Source: Theocolax elegans
Lineage: Eukaryota; Arthropoda; Insecta; Hymenoptera; Cerocephalidae
Direction of reading: 5' to 3'
NCBI GenBank assembly: GCA_026168455.1
Contig: CM047431.1
Location: 61,710,910-61,774,909, forward strand
Length of the DNA stretch: 64,000 bases
Shown here in pieces: positions 26,101-35,390 of this stretch. The position numbers were made by a program, and so were the translations under genes. The stretch's first letter is position 1; every line of letters starts with the position of its first letter. The notes below the pieces were generated by a model that was given only the letters and a program-made list of their open reading frames with translations, was not told the DNA's origin and made no database searches.

Positions 26101-29036
26101 TAATAAGCCGAAATTATATTTTCTATAACTATCACAAGATTGTCGGGAGACAATGCCGTATATGTACAATTTTTACTATATCAAATAGTGCATAATATAT
26201 AGTATTATTAAAATTTTTATTTCACACGGAAGGAGAAAATACACAAAATGTATTTAGTTTTGTTGTACTGAAAAAAATTTATTGAATTCAATAATATTTA
26301 TTTATTTTATAACGGATGAAAATAGACGTTTATACCTAAGAATGATTCTGTTATTTATCACCCACCCAATTATTCACTCACAATTATCCATCCAAAAGTA
26401 CACTTACTTTAACAGCAACGACAGTTCAATTTAAATTTTCCTATTTTTATTATATTTTTTTGGCTCCATATGTTCAAAAAGTTGTAAGTTTTAAGTGACA
26501 ATGTGTTGGTTACTATTTTTATATTTACGGAAACATCAATATGTTGGAACTAAAAAGTACTTTTACGCTCTATAAGTAATAAAATACAATTTTACTCCCC
26601 CGTTTGAAATTAATAAAGTACTATTCAGGTCTAATATTTTTCACCCATACCACTCGAAAATACCACTTTCTTGACTTCAAACGAGAAAGTAAAATCGTAT
26701 TTTACTCCTCAGGGAGTAAAAGTACTTTTTAGTATCAATATAATAATCAACACATATTTTGTTAAGAATTGAAATTTTTTGAGCACATCGAGCCAAAAGT
26801 GTATAATAAAAAGTAGGAAAATTTAAATTGATAGACAAAGGATTAAATTTTCGTTGATTTAAGTAACCTTTCCAGGATGATTTGGGTGAACAATTTTCTA
26901 TATATTTGGGAGTAAAAGGTGATTATTCCTTAAGATAAATTACAACCATTTTCATCTGCCAGAATAAACGTTTACTTTCCTCCCTTAGAGCATAGATAAC
27001 TAAATAGTGACAATAAATTTTTTTTTAATTAATAAACATTTTGTAATCTGGTATGCGTTATATTTATTATATTTGTTTAATTAAATATTTCTTAATTAAA
27101 TATTAAATTTTTTTAATTAAATATTATCAGTGTAATAGTACATTTTTTGCCTGTCCAATTTCACATTAGTTATAGGTATATCTATATAGAATTAAACCTT
27201 GTTATTAATTTATTATTGTTACTAATGTGCTTACTAAAGTCATAATATATTTTTTTGTAAAATAATTTTTTTCCATCGCTTTAGGTACGTCAAGGTATAC
27301 TTGTTACCTGATAAATCGAAGAGTGGAAAACGAAAAACGAAAGTGAAGAAACACACGTTGAATCCAGTTTTCGACGAGACTCTCAAGGTAGTTTATCGTT
27401 TTTACAATTGACTAATAATCTACATCTTTATTATTGTATTCGCGTATTTTTCAAACATTTTATTTAAGTATTGTTATCTTTTAGTAATCTGTTTTCGATT
27501 ATATTCTATTTTCATTAATGGTTACGTTTGTTACTTTGTGTAAAACTATATTTTTTATATAATTTTTTTATCGAAATAATTTTGTATGGTTTTGAAAATA
27601 AGAAATTTGTTTTGTCGGAAAATTGCAAATCATATTAAAACATTAATATCTTCTATTTTGTTACAGTTCCATACAAGTTTGAACAGTCTTGAGTCGCGAA
27701 CGTTATGGCTGACAGTCTGGCACTCGGATATGTTCGGTCGTAATGATTTTCTTGGTGAGGTCCGAATGCCTTTAGAAAACAAGATTTTCGACGATCCTCG
27801 ACCTCAGTGGTATCCTTTACAAGAACGAGTAAGTTCATCTTTTATCGTAACAATTCTAATTTTTTATTGACAAGACGCTAATTAAATCCTGCTTATTTAT
27901 CTCTTTAAATGAAAGACGGAACCGTTCGACGATCCCGTAGCGTACAAAGGCGAAGTTATCGTTGGATTGAAATTCGTTCCGCCCGATCCATCGCGACAGG
28001 ATCGCGATCGGGAATCCAGTTTACAACGTGCGAACAAGTGTAAAAAGAACTGGAGCCGCGGAGCACTTCACGTTCTCGTCAAGGAAGCGAGAAATTTACA
28101 GACCCGCGCCAAAAATTCAGGCACCTGTGATCCATTCTGCAAAAGGTTTGTACATTTATTTTTTTTCTTTCTTATTTTCTCTTACTTTCAGTGCGCATTC
28201 AATTTAATTTTAATATTTTTAATACTTTCAGCTACCTTTTACCAGACAAGGGTCGGTCTGGGAAGCAAAAAACGGGTGTCGTGCGTCGATCGACCGGATC
28301 ACCGGTTTGGAATCACACATTTGTATATAAGGACGTCAGTCTTCAAGAGCTCGCTGATCGTGGCCTCGAACTTACAGTTTGGGATCACGATCGAATCGCG
28401 AGCAATGAGTTCCTCGGAGGTGTGCGCTTCAATCTTGGCACGGGTTAGTATACTTTTTTATTTATTTTTTGATCTCTTGACTGATGCTCTATTTTATTGA
28501 TTCAAGATCGGGCTTCATCAAGTAAAAGGTGTAAGTTTATTTTAGGCAGGTTGCGTATCGAGCAACTTTTACACAATAATTTTTTTTAAATAATCAAATT
28601 TAATACTATAGAAGATTATATTTTATAAGATATTATTAATTCACGTTAATTGATTATGAACAATAAGATTTTGGTACTTTCACAATAATTTTTATACAAT
28701 TCTTACAATGTAACTGTTTATAAACATTGTCCCTATATGTAAAATAAAAATTATTGCATTATTGTGTTAACAAAAAATTATAAATCGATAAAAACAAGAA
28801 ACTACAAATTCGATGTACCCTTAATTTTAGTAAATACAATATTATTTACATTGTTCACTTAAATTACTATTTTGTCATCAGGTAAACATTACGGAAAAGC
28901 TGTAGATTGGATGGATGCAACTGGACGTGAAATGTCGTTATGGCAGAGCATGCTCGAACGTCCAAATTTTTGGGTTGAAGGCGCCGTAACACTAAGACCG
29001 AATTTGCACAACCATGGCAAAACCGGTACATCCTAG
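1834..29036 (+). CDS. btsz: bitesize / synaptotagmin-like protein, 13 exons, 5' end outside the window
   Basis: Proposed exons are 1834-2237, 5503-5823, 6903-7909, 9479-11516, 13111-13525, 13606-13989, 24936-25090, 25193-25380, 27285-27387, 27667-27828, 27916-28145, 28232-28443 and 28882-29036. All joins keep phase and use GT-AG, giving about 1,920 codons to the TAG at 29034-29036. The last part carries two C2 domains with the SLP signatures [13 protein letters not shown] and [13 protein letters not shown]. This places it in the synaptotagmin-like (SLP) family, known in insects as bitesize. Known family role: membrane and phosphoinositide binding, Rab27-type trafficking, and in Drosophila binding of Moesin and organisation of apical actin. 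The upstream exons are long, acidic and Ser/Glu-rich, as expected for the long disordered Bitesize isoforms. Inference: the two most 5' exons belong here because phase fits, but no start codon or N-terminal SLP homology domain lies in the window. Confidence 0.85.
2278..2486. mobile_element. Hairpin MITE, about 209 bp
   Basis: The left end (AAATATGCGATTATAAATTA, then a GGTGGGA about 40 bp in) is matched in inverted form by the right end (GTCCCACC, then TTTTTAATCGCATATTT). Arms are about 45 bp with a loop of about 110 bp. There is no coding content. It sits in the intron before the alternative exon at 2499. Confidence 0.6.
2499..2582 (+). CDS. btsz: Candidate alternative terminal exon of btsz (short isoform without C2 domains)
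   Basis: The acceptor TTGTGCAG ends at 2498, and 28 codons including the stop follow ([20 protein letters not shown], then MEKKILL and TAA at 2580-2582). Phase 0 matches the donor at 2237, so the exon at 1834 could splice either here or to 5503. No GT donor is needed because the frame stops. The stop codon lies at the edge of an inverted-repeat element that starts around 2566-2581, so the 3' untranslated region may be transposon-derived. It could instead be the true last exon of a separate upstream gene. Confidence 0.45.
   Translation, partial: GSTTSVSTGFHTVTFVPTESMEKKILL
2566..3480. mobile_element. Inverted-repeat element with a second MITE nested inside
   Basis: A segment of about 65 bp at 2581-2645 (AACTAAATGAATACGGTAAA to TTCATTTGAGTAA) reappears inverted at 3409-3476. 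Inside it, 2849-3117 has diverged inverted ends GTGGCATACC...TTACCGACC, the same ends as the hairpin at 31522-31900. No coding sequence is seen. Confidence 0.55.
3481..5502. other. AT-rich btsz intron, one degenerate inverted repeat
   Basis: No exon is recognised. A diverged inverted repeat (GTCACGGATTTCGTTG near 3533-3548, inverted near 3889-3904) suggests an old MITE of about 370 bp. The rest is AT-rich and featureless by eye. Confidence 0.45.
5503..5823 (+). CDS. btsz: btsz exon with Pro/Val repeat
   Basis: The acceptor TTTGCGCAG ends at 5502 and the likely donor G/GTTCGT follows 5823. Both are phase 0, matching the donor at 2237 and the acceptor at 6903. The 107-codon frame opens with TCGGSRNAK, followed by a Pro/Val dipeptide run ([18 protein letters not shown]) and then a neutral region rich in Phe, Ser and Gln. 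I recognise no domain. The donor is weak (GTTCGT), so the exact 3' edge is uncertain. Other frames in this GC-rich exon are shadows. Confidence 0.55.
6903..7909 (+). CDS. btsz: btsz long acidic exon
   Basis: The acceptor AACAG ends at 6902 and the donor GCAAG/GTAAAT follows 7909, leaving phase 2 (AG completed by G at 9479). The exon codes about 335 residues, very rich in Glu, Asp, Pro and Ser, including a (Pro-Glu)n run near 7425-7460. A more ordered-looking piece around 7520-7610 reads [20 protein letters not shown]. This could be a conserved linear motif, but I cannot name its partner. GC content is much higher than in the flanking introns. The long minus-strand open frame over this exon is a compositional shadow. 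Confidence 0.75.
7910..9478. other. btsz intron with a CT microsatellite
   Basis: The intron runs from GTAAAT to TTGTAG in phase 2. It begins with a (CT)n run near 7954-7977 followed by pyrimidine-rich sequence. No further exon or RNA gene is seen. Confidence 0.5.
9479..11516 (+). CDS. btsz: btsz large central exon, disordered, with repeated KYF-type motifs
   Basis: It starts after GATTGTAG (9478) and ends at AACG/GTCAGT, phase 0, coding about 679 residues. The sequence is mostly Glu/Ser/Asp-rich and predicted disordered. Two similar short motifs stand out: [11 protein letters not shown] near 9919-9951 and [14 protein letters not shown] near 10083-10124. Such aromatic islands in a disordered chain are candidates for binding sites. 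In Drosophila Bitesize a Moesin-binding region lies upstream of the C2 domains, so these motifs are worth testing for that role. The C-terminal part has Ser/Thr clusters that could be phosphorylated. Confidence 0.75.
11580..12052. mobile_element. MITE with arms of about 120-150 bp in a btsz intron
   Basis: The left arm near 11587-11740 (ATATGACTCTTCCAT, TTATTAATTCTTAACAAATC, ATAACTATAAATTTACG) is present inverted near 11930-12050. It is diverged and carries no coding sequence. It starts only about 65 bp after the 11516 splice donor. Confidence 0.6.
12772..12968. mobile_element. Small piggyBac-like MITE (TTAA flanks)
   Basis: Ends are TTAAACCCTTTTGCGCACG on the left and AAATAAAGGGTTAA on the right. 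Inside, AATAATCCATGAAATA recurs inverted. TTAA flanks and CCC-type ends fit non-autonomous piggyBac relatives, but the arms are diverged. Confidence 0.45.
13111..13989 (+). CDS. btsz: btsz exons 13111-13525 and 13606-13989
   Basis: The first exon starts phase 0 after TGTTACAG and reads [19 protein letters not shown] and on, ending in phase 1 at ATCCG/GTAAGT. After an 80-bp intron the second exon restores the frame ([20 protein letters not shown]) and ends in phase 1 at GCTG/GTGAGT. The sequence contains basic and Ser-rich stretches ([40 protein letters not shown]) that resemble phosphorylation or 14-3-3 type sites. The unspliced reading of 13525 onward ends at a nearby stop, which supports the splice. 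Confidence 0.75.
18628..18918. mobile_element. MITE with GAGAGAAA termini
   Basis: The left end TACACTGAGAGAAACTTTAT is matched in inverted form by AACAACATTTCTCTCCGTGTA at about 18894-18914. It is non-coding. A related half-end occurs near 15803 (TACACGGAGAGAACATTGTT). Confidence 0.45.
21659..22074. repeat. Dispersed repeat family, copy 1
   Basis: Ends are GGAGATGTTGGACTC on the left and GGGTCCGACACCCC on the right. Internal landmarks are AAACAATATACTCAAATTTT and TTCAGATTTTTAAAT, followed near the right end by GTAGATCCCTGTAAATTGGG. The same landmarks occur at 32300-32752 (inverted), 40978-41337 and 42991-43190, so this is a non-coding transposon family. Confidence 0.55.
24936..27828 (+). 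CDS. btsz: btsz exons for linker and C2A domain
   Basis: Exons 24936-25090, 25193-25380, 27285-27387 and 27667-27828 encode a Ser-rich linker ([20 protein letters not shown]) and then C2A. C2A shows [51 protein letters not shown] and [20 protein letters not shown]. In the calcium-binding loop 3 the first Asp of the usual DxD is His (WHSD), as in several SLP C2A domains, so calcium binding may be weak while lipid binding remains. The domain is split by an intron of about 1.9 kb (25381-27284). Confidence 0.9.
25381..27284. other. btsz intron inside C2A with a 400-bp MITE
   Basis: This phase-2 intron is AT-rich. A hairpin-type element spans about 26426-26831. Its ends TCAATTTAAATTTTCCTA and a GGCTC-centred stretch are inverted on the right (GAGCCAAAAGTGTATAATAA, then AGGAAAATTTAAATTGA). 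Inside, AAAAGTACTTTTA occurs in both orientations. No other structure is recognised. Confidence 0.55.
27916..29036 (+). CDS. btsz: btsz exons for C2B domain and C-terminus
   Basis: Exons 27916-28145, 28232-28443 and 28882-29036 follow in phase 0, 2 and 1. They give a short linker ([20 protein letters not shown]), then C2B with [57 protein letters not shown] and [20 protein letters not shown], ending in the SLP-type tail [21 protein letters not shown]2B keeps the DxD pair (WDHD) of calcium loop 3. The stop is TAG at 29034-29036. The LRMDA gene is convergent and ends 1.36 kb further on. Confidence 0.92.
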
Positions 29037-30396
29037 AATAATTCGTCTGAAAGTTTAAAAAGTGCCTTGAAATTGTAATATGAATAATGTCTCGATTGTT
29101 ATGTGCTCTCTGTGTACGCCGAATTTTGTAAATGCACTGTCCGTTTTTATTATTTTTTTGCAGAAAACGTTCAGGGGTAGGTTGAACGATTATTTCGTTG
29201 CTAATCGTGTCATCTGACAATTGTTAATTCTCATTTTTACATCGGAAATATGTAAAGATTTAAAATTTCTTCTTTCAATTAATTAGTATACATATTTTAT
29301 ATTCGCAAGTACATCGATTTTTGATGTAGTAACATACTTTTTTAATTATCAGTTAAAAATAACTTTTGTTTGTAAATAGATATCTTAATTATTTTGTAAA
29401 ATAACCATACGAATGTAAAAACCTGTTAATTTGAAATTAACATTTTTGATTACTTTTTATATTTGCATGATAAGTTTAACGAGATTTGCACCGGAATAAA
29501 AATTGATAGAAATTTTTAGATAAATGTGCAATTCGAACAAACGTGAGTAAAAATTAATTTTCAGATAATGCATGAAGCAACGTTGATTACAATGCCCTTA
29601 ACTTGTTATTTATTAGATAAATATTTGTAATGCGAAGTTTTGCATTGGCTTTCGATAGATTTATTACCACGAATATATACGAGATAGATAAAGAGAGACA
29701 CCAATTTTTGTATTCGTCGTGGCCAAAAGTACTTTGTGATTCGCGAACGGTTTTTCTCTGGCGTCGAGAACAACATGCTTCCAGCCTTGCGGTCATCAGC
29801 TATAACGTGTAGATAATCAGTGCGTTTGAGCGATCAAATGCCTCTGATTCTCAGATTGACAAATGTGTGTTTATTTTAACAAATTATATGTTTTATATAT
29901 AATATATATAGATTTATGTTACAATGAATTTTGTAAGGAAGACTCGTGGAGTATTAATCGCGCGCGATTCGAAGGCTGATGTACTTACGCTAACATTGTT
30001 CAATTGACTTATTCAAAACTTAATGTAGGTGTAAGGTTTTACGTAGCACGTAAGTCTTAATACAATTATAAATGAGATACAGGGTGAACAGTTTGTGAAA
30101 AAGCAAAACTGCCTCCGTCGCGTCAATTGCACGTGCAATAATGTGAGAATGAACGAAGGACCAAAATGCAATATTTTTTGTCTCCTCTGATGCCTTCTCC
30201 CGTTTCTGTAAAATGAAATGAGCGAACATTTGAGGGATCTACTATATATAAATATATAAATATATATATTTATACATGATTATTATCGCTGTAAATGAGG
30301 AATAAATTCATTTTTTTCTACCTTGGCGCACGATGTCTTATTTCATCTTTGTACACGCACACAGATTCCCCACACACATAGTTACATATTACGGTT
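29037..30396. other. Convergent 3' region between btsz and LRMDA
   Basis: No gene is seen. AATAAA signals for btsz lie at 29495-29500 and near 30299-30304. Small open frames here have no recognisable content. Confidence 0.5.
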
Positions 30397-33300
30397 TTAT
30401 AAATCGTTGTTTGAAATAAATCGATTTCCTTCAGAATTTTTTCCAGAGTAGCGGTATCTACACTTCCCGTAAGCACCTGCAAAGGAACAACTGTTTTCAA
30501 CGATAGGTATCTACACTTAGTGTAAAGTTAAAAATATTTTATTCCCGCGTGTATATCGATGAACATAAAAATAAAAAACTATATTATTTTTTATTAGACA
30601 AAAAATATCAATCGTGAAAAAAATATTAAATTAAATAAAAGCATACTTAGAAACGAATTTTTACAGCTATTAGACGATACGTTAGAAAAAATATAGAATT
30701 TTGTACGTAATAAACTAAAATAATCGGTGATTGGCAATTTACCTTTATGGTCTTGTGGTCCCCTCGTCGAATCCGGCAGAGGCGTGTATTTGATGTGAAA
30801 ATCCGCCTCGTCAAATTCATCGAGGACCTTCGTCGAAGTAGCCCTATTATCCAATCGGACGGTTTTGAGAAATCTACCACGTCGTTGCGCTTGAGCTCGC
30901 TCGTGCCTCGATATTGGCCTCGAGTCGAGAAAACGCAAGGTTTCGGGTAACACATGGATCGCGTAAAGTCTGTAGCGCTCGTAATCCGCTTCGTCGTTCG
31001 TCCCGGGATTGGTCAACTGATCTGGACATCCTGGATTTCCTAGGAGGCTTACGTAGCTTACGCGCGGACAACATTCTCGAATTTTTTCGAGTGCCGCGTC
31101 GATGTCTTTTATCTGATGTTTTTATATAGAAAAATTTTAACTTGTCTAAATAATTCGTTTTGTTGTTTTGACTTTCGAAAATAAAAATAAATAAAAGGCA
31201 TCACTATATACAGGGTGTCCAAAAAGTCCCGGAAAACCTTAATAATTTCCCAGGTAAACTGATTGATGAAGGTGTTCCGAGACTTTTTGGACACCCTGCA
31301 TGGCTTTGTTGAGATGTTTTAAACATTTTTAACGGAACGTCGAACTCAAGTTTAAGGTTTCTACATTTTTTCAATTCATAATTTATATTCAAAATATTGA
31401 ATTAATAATCTAAACAAAATTTGTACGAATAGCATGAAGCATAAGAGCCTGGTGTTTAAATTTAAAAGTGCTCCACAACGCAGCGGCGCCCTCCTAGTCT
31501 GAGAAAAATTTTCTTTGTATTGTGGCATACCCGGTGGGTTACCGACCGAGCAAAAAAAGACAATTGTTGCATTTATTTAAAAAAATATGTAATTTAATGC
31601 AAAACCCAAATACAGAAGCACTAGGTAATAAAATAATAAGTAATTCTACGAAGTTCCAGGTCAATACGATAAAGACACCCTAAAAAATTTCTGCACCGAA
31701 AAATCAGAGATAATCGTAATTTTCGGTGCAGAAATTTTTTAGGGTGTCTTTATCGTATTGACCTAGAACTTCGTAGAATTACTTATTATTTTATTACCTA
31801 GTGCTTCTGTATTTGGGTTTTGCATTAAATTACATATTTTTTTAAATAAATGCAATAATTGTCTTTTTTTGCTCGGTCGGTAACCCACCGGGTATGCCAC
31901 CCCCTTAAAGACAGTCAAATTAAAGGAAATCAAGTTTTACCACGTATAAAATGGTATAAAATTTATTATTTATCTAACAATTACTTTGGTTAATATTATG
32001 GAAAATTGAAGGCGTATTTAATAGAGAAAAATTGATACCGCGGTGGACAGCCGTCTGCTATTCGTCACAGCCAAGTTAGATTTTCTCTACAAAACATACC
32101 TTCAATTTTTAATATTATTATCCAAAAACATATTTAAATAATTATTTTTATCCTTTTACTCGTGGGAAAACTTAGTTTTCTCGGATATAACTCTAGTAAA
32201 TTAGCTAAATATTACAAAAAATATATTTCTCAGACTAGAGGGCGCTGACGCACGGAAGAACACTAAAGACAATTTTTGTAATAACAATTAATTAAAAAAA
32301 AATTTTTGATTTAAAAATCTGAAAATATTTGGGTACATTATTTATAGCATGCATAAAAAGATAACGTAAACGATTTTTTCAAAAATTACTTTTTTTGTTA
32401 ATTAATTTATTTATTTAATAATTCACGGGTAGCCTTAATACAATATTGCGTTATTAATATTATACATAATACTTTTCCACATTGATAGGTAAATAAATAG
32501 AGAAGAAAAAAAAACGCTATGAAATAAAAAACATAATAATAATAAAAATAAAAAATAATAACATTTTATATTAGACGTAAAAAACTATATAAAGAAGGAC
32601 AAAAAGTAAATTACTCATATTTAAAAACCTCGCTCCTGATTTTATTCTTAAAAAATTATATATAAGCGATAAGCTGTAATCGAGTTACGAATACTGTAAA
32701 GTTTACAAAAAAATATAAGAAATACCCATTTTTTGAGCCCGACATCTCCTTATTAACCCATTAACGCCCACAGTACACATTTTTCATCGTTTATTTCAGA
32801 GCTCTTTAGAAGGTGTCAATCTCGTCCTAAAAAATTTTTTAGTACATGAATTTTGAAGATTTTTTATCGATCTTTCGAATGATCACTACTAAAATAAGGA
32901 GGAAAAAATTTGTAACCCGTAAAAAAATTTTTTTTGAATTTTTCATAATTTTGCATAAACAAATTTTCCAAAATGTTAACAAAAACATCTGAAACGACTC
33001 CAGTGTATTCTTTGATGAATTTGAAGAGCTTTTTATTCTTGTAACTTTTTTGCTAAACCTCTTAGTTCTGTAGTTAGAGCGCCCGAAAGATTTTGAATAA
33101 AATTGCACATTCCGGGCGCCATATTGGATCATCCAGTAGAGATTTTTGGACTCAAACAGGGGTCTTTTTAAAGCTGAGAAACCGAGGACACTTTATTTTG
33201 CACTTATGAGGTAACTGCACAATGATATGATGTAGAAAAATGGAGTTAAAGGAAATTTTTTTTTTATTTTTCGTGCTTTTTTTTGCTTTAATAGCATTTT

Positions 33301-34381
33301 TGCGGGTTGCAAATTTTTCCCTCCTTATTTTAGTAGTGATCATTCGAAAGATCGATAAAAAATCTTCAAAATTCATGTACTAAAAAATTTTTTAGGACGA
33401 GATTGACACCTTCTAGAGAGCTCTGAAATAAACGATGAAAAATGTGTCCTGTGGGCGTTAATGGGTTTTGTCTAAATAATTCCATTTTCTTTTTGACGTT
33501 TTATAAAAAAAAAATAAAAAAAAGTACTTAATGATAGTTATTCTTACTTTGTTATTGTTCAAACTGAGAGTAGTGAGTTTCGTCATTTTCGGAAGTGTTT
33601 TCAAATCTCTCATTTCGTTGTTATCTAAAATCAATTCGCGAAGTTGAATGAAATCCTTGACAGCCGTGACCGACGTCAACTCGTTGTAAGATAGATCAGA
33701 GGCTCGTGCATTGGGTACCTACGACACCAACGAGACCGGTTGGGATTCTTTGGGCTCGTTGCCCGGTGTACCAGACCTGTTTATCGGTCAAACGTATAAT
33801 TTCGTATAAATAAGTAAGTATTATTTACAATTTTCAACGTTCACTAAGTACATATTATGAATGTACGTTATTGAAAAAATTTTATCGTAACTCTATAATG
33901 TGTCGTCAAGTTTTTCTCCCGGAGATGTAGCAGAAGTATTACAGTAAGTAGTAATATTGACCGCTTCTTATCTATTTCGATTGGCATATTAACGACAAGT
34001 GTTTGAATAACGTTTCGCTTCTTCCTGATAAGATACCAATTATAAATAACTCATCGTAACGCGTCTTTCTATTAGAGAGAATAAAATATTATTATTTTTT
34101 CTTTCAAATAAATAAAAACTTAAATTTATTTTTTATTATTCTCGCGCAATTTCTGTACATATATATACATATAGTGTTATTGTTCAAAAAACTGAGCAGC
34201 GCGGTGAACCGCAAAATAAAATTACGGTGAATCTTATTAATTACGTAACGTGTGTAAACGAGGCGGTGATTCAAAGTGTCAACCTAATTGCAACAAAAGG
34301 ATAAATAAATAATAATCATACCCGATCGTAAGATACGGTTAAGCCGCTGCGATTGAAGTCTTGCTCGCTCCTCACTGCCAT
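30397..34381 (-). CDS. LRMDA: LRMDA-like leucine-rich-repeat protein, 4 exons
   Basis: Exons in transcript order are 34381-34322 (ATG, MAVRSEQDFNRSGLTVSYDR), 33776-33548, 31112-30743 and 30476-30397 (stop TAA). All use GT-AG, with phases 0, 0 and 1. The product is about 225 residues, close to vertebrate LRMDA (C10orf11, about 200). It has two or three LRRs (LDLSYNELTSV, LRELILDNNEM, LTTLSLNNNK), an LRR cap (VSYVSLLGNPGCPDQLTNPG, DYERYRLYAIHVLPETLRFL) and the diagnostic tail YTPLPDS...DHKGAYGKCRYRYSGK with SEGNRFISN at the very end. Known in vertebrates: needed for melanocyte differentiation; the insect role is not known to me. The second exon is one base too long (see the 33548 entry). Confidence 0.85.
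31211..31298. mobile_element. Short palindromic MITE, 88 bp
   Basis: Ends CAGGGTGTCCAAAAAGTC and GACTTTTTGGACACCCTG are perfect inverted repeats of 18 bp around a 52-bp centre. It lies in the LRMDA intron 31113-33547. Confidence 0.65.
31478..32252. mobile_element. MITE with GGCGCCCTC ends, interrupted by another element
   Basis: GGCGCCCTCCTAGTCTGAGA at 31485-31504 is inverted near 32226-32246 (TCTCAGACTAGAGGGCGC). The element is non-coding and is split by the hairpin at 31522-31900, so that hairpin probably inserted later. Confidence 0.5.
31522..31900. mobile_element. Near-perfect 379-bp hairpin element
   Basis: Each arm is about 175 bp with very few mismatches, around a loop of about 20-25 bp near 31700-31722. 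Ends are GTGGCATACCCGGTGGGTTA and its inverse. A transcript across it would fold into one long double-stranded stem inside the LRMDA pre-mRNA. Diverged ends of the same family bound 2849-3117. Confidence 0.75.
32300..32752 (-). repeat. Dispersed repeat family, inverted and truncated copy
   Basis: The right edge GAGCCCGACATCTCC (32736-32750) is the inverse of the family's left end, and the landmarks AAAAATCTGAAAATATTTGG and TACATTATTTATAG match the family interior. The opposite terminus is not recognised. It directly abuts the piggyBac-like element at 32757. Confidence 0.45.
32757..33465. mobile_element. piggyBac-like non-autonomous element, 709 bp
   Basis: The left end is TTAA then CCCATTAACGCCC. 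The right end is GGGCGTTAATGGG then TTTT, a TTAA target site with two substitutions. Arms are about 175 bp and well conserved. The centre contains TATTCTTTGATGAATTTGAA, which also occurs inside the 1.8 kb element at 48841, so both belong to one family. No transposase is seen. Confidence 0.65.
33548..33776 (-). CDS. LRMDA: LRMDA exon 2 with one extra base
   Basis: On the minus strand the exon follows ATAAACAG and starts GTCTGGTACACC, reading GQRAQRIPTGLVGVVGTQ in phase 0. After CTSL that frame meets TGA. The LRR frame (DLSYNELTSVTAVKDFIQLR) continues if one base near 33698 is dropped. The exon is 229 bp and 228 would keep phase 0 at both ends, so a one-base insertion fits exactly. An alternative acceptor at 33718 (GTCGTAG) avoids the frameshift but loses the N-terminal LRR. 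Confidence 0.7.
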
Positions 34382-34494
34382 CTTGTAAATATACAAATAT
34401 ATATATTACACGCGTTTGTCTATATATACATAGAGAGCGCGGTTGGTTAGACCGAGTTACGTGTAACGAATAAAAAGCGAGTTGAGCCATGCGC

Positions 34495-34566
34495 GGCTCG
34501 TTGGTCTAGGGGTATGATTCTCGCTTAGGGTGCGAGAGGTCCCGGGTTCAAATCCCGGACGAGCCC
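34495..34566 (+). tRNA. tRNA-Pro (anticodon AGG)
   Basis: A 72-nt cloverleaf. The acceptor stem GGCTCGT pairs with ACGAGCC, followed by discriminator C. The anticodon stem CTCGC/GCGAG encloses loop TTAGGGT with anticodon AGG at 34527-34529. The T arm has B box GGTTCAAATCC at 34545-34555. There is no intron. It is on the plus strand 114 bp from the LRMDA ATG, which is on the minus strand, so the two are head to head. Confidence 0.96.
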
Positions 34567-34572
34567 GAACGG

Positions 34573-34583
34573 TTTTTTTTTTT
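34573..34583 (+). terminator. Pol III terminator of tRNA-Pro
   Basis: A run of 11 T begins 7 nt after the tRNA 3' end, a standard RNA polymerase III stop. Confidence 0.85.
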
Positions 34584-35390
34584 CATATGTTGGAAACCGA
34601 GGAGAGCGGTAAAATCCTTTTGGAAAGATGGTATTTACGATCGGTCGACAGGTTATTCCAGTACGCTTTTTTTTTATTATTGTACACTTTGCGTGGATAC
34701 GAGGTAAATTAATAATGGTTGTGCCATTTTGTTGATTTAATAAACTTTATGTATAAAATTTGAAATAATGTTGAGAAACATAATATTATGCTGTAGATAA
34801 TATTATACGATACAGTGTATCATTTATTTTTCCCTGCATTTACAATTGGTATTCATCTTTACGCTCTGTGTTTTTAAAATAAAGTTAGTTTTGTATAATG
34901 TCTATATTAATTGCGCAGAATATTGTGTTACATTGAACAGTGTTACTCTTTTGTCAAATGAACAAGTATTGTTTATTGTTAGTCGAGGATTATTATTAAC
35001 TCAAGATTAGTTAAATAAAATATACTAGAATTAAATCTATAAATCTTCTAATGGTTATTATTGACTATTAAATTTCTTTTATATTTTTTTTGTCTATATT
35101 AATAATACGAAAAAGATATAAATGATGGAGGAAAAGAAAATTATGTTTTCTTTTCAATGAATACATTGGTGTTTTAACAACTAACTGGCTAATCATCCTA
35201 AATATAAATACTAAATCAAGTTTTTAAAAATAAATATTCCATTTGTACGCTCGCAACAGTTATAAATTTAACTTTTATTTTAATAGTTAACAATAGAAAA
35301 ATAGTTCATATAACTTTTGTATTATGCACACATTTACAGCTTGAAGAAAGATGAGTTTTTTTCGCAATTAAATATTATAATTAAATAAGG
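34584..35390. other. AT-rich spacer between tRNA-Pro and REXO4
   Basis: No gene or repeat is recognised. It probably contains the 3' untranslated region of REXO4 (minus strand). Confidence 0.45.
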
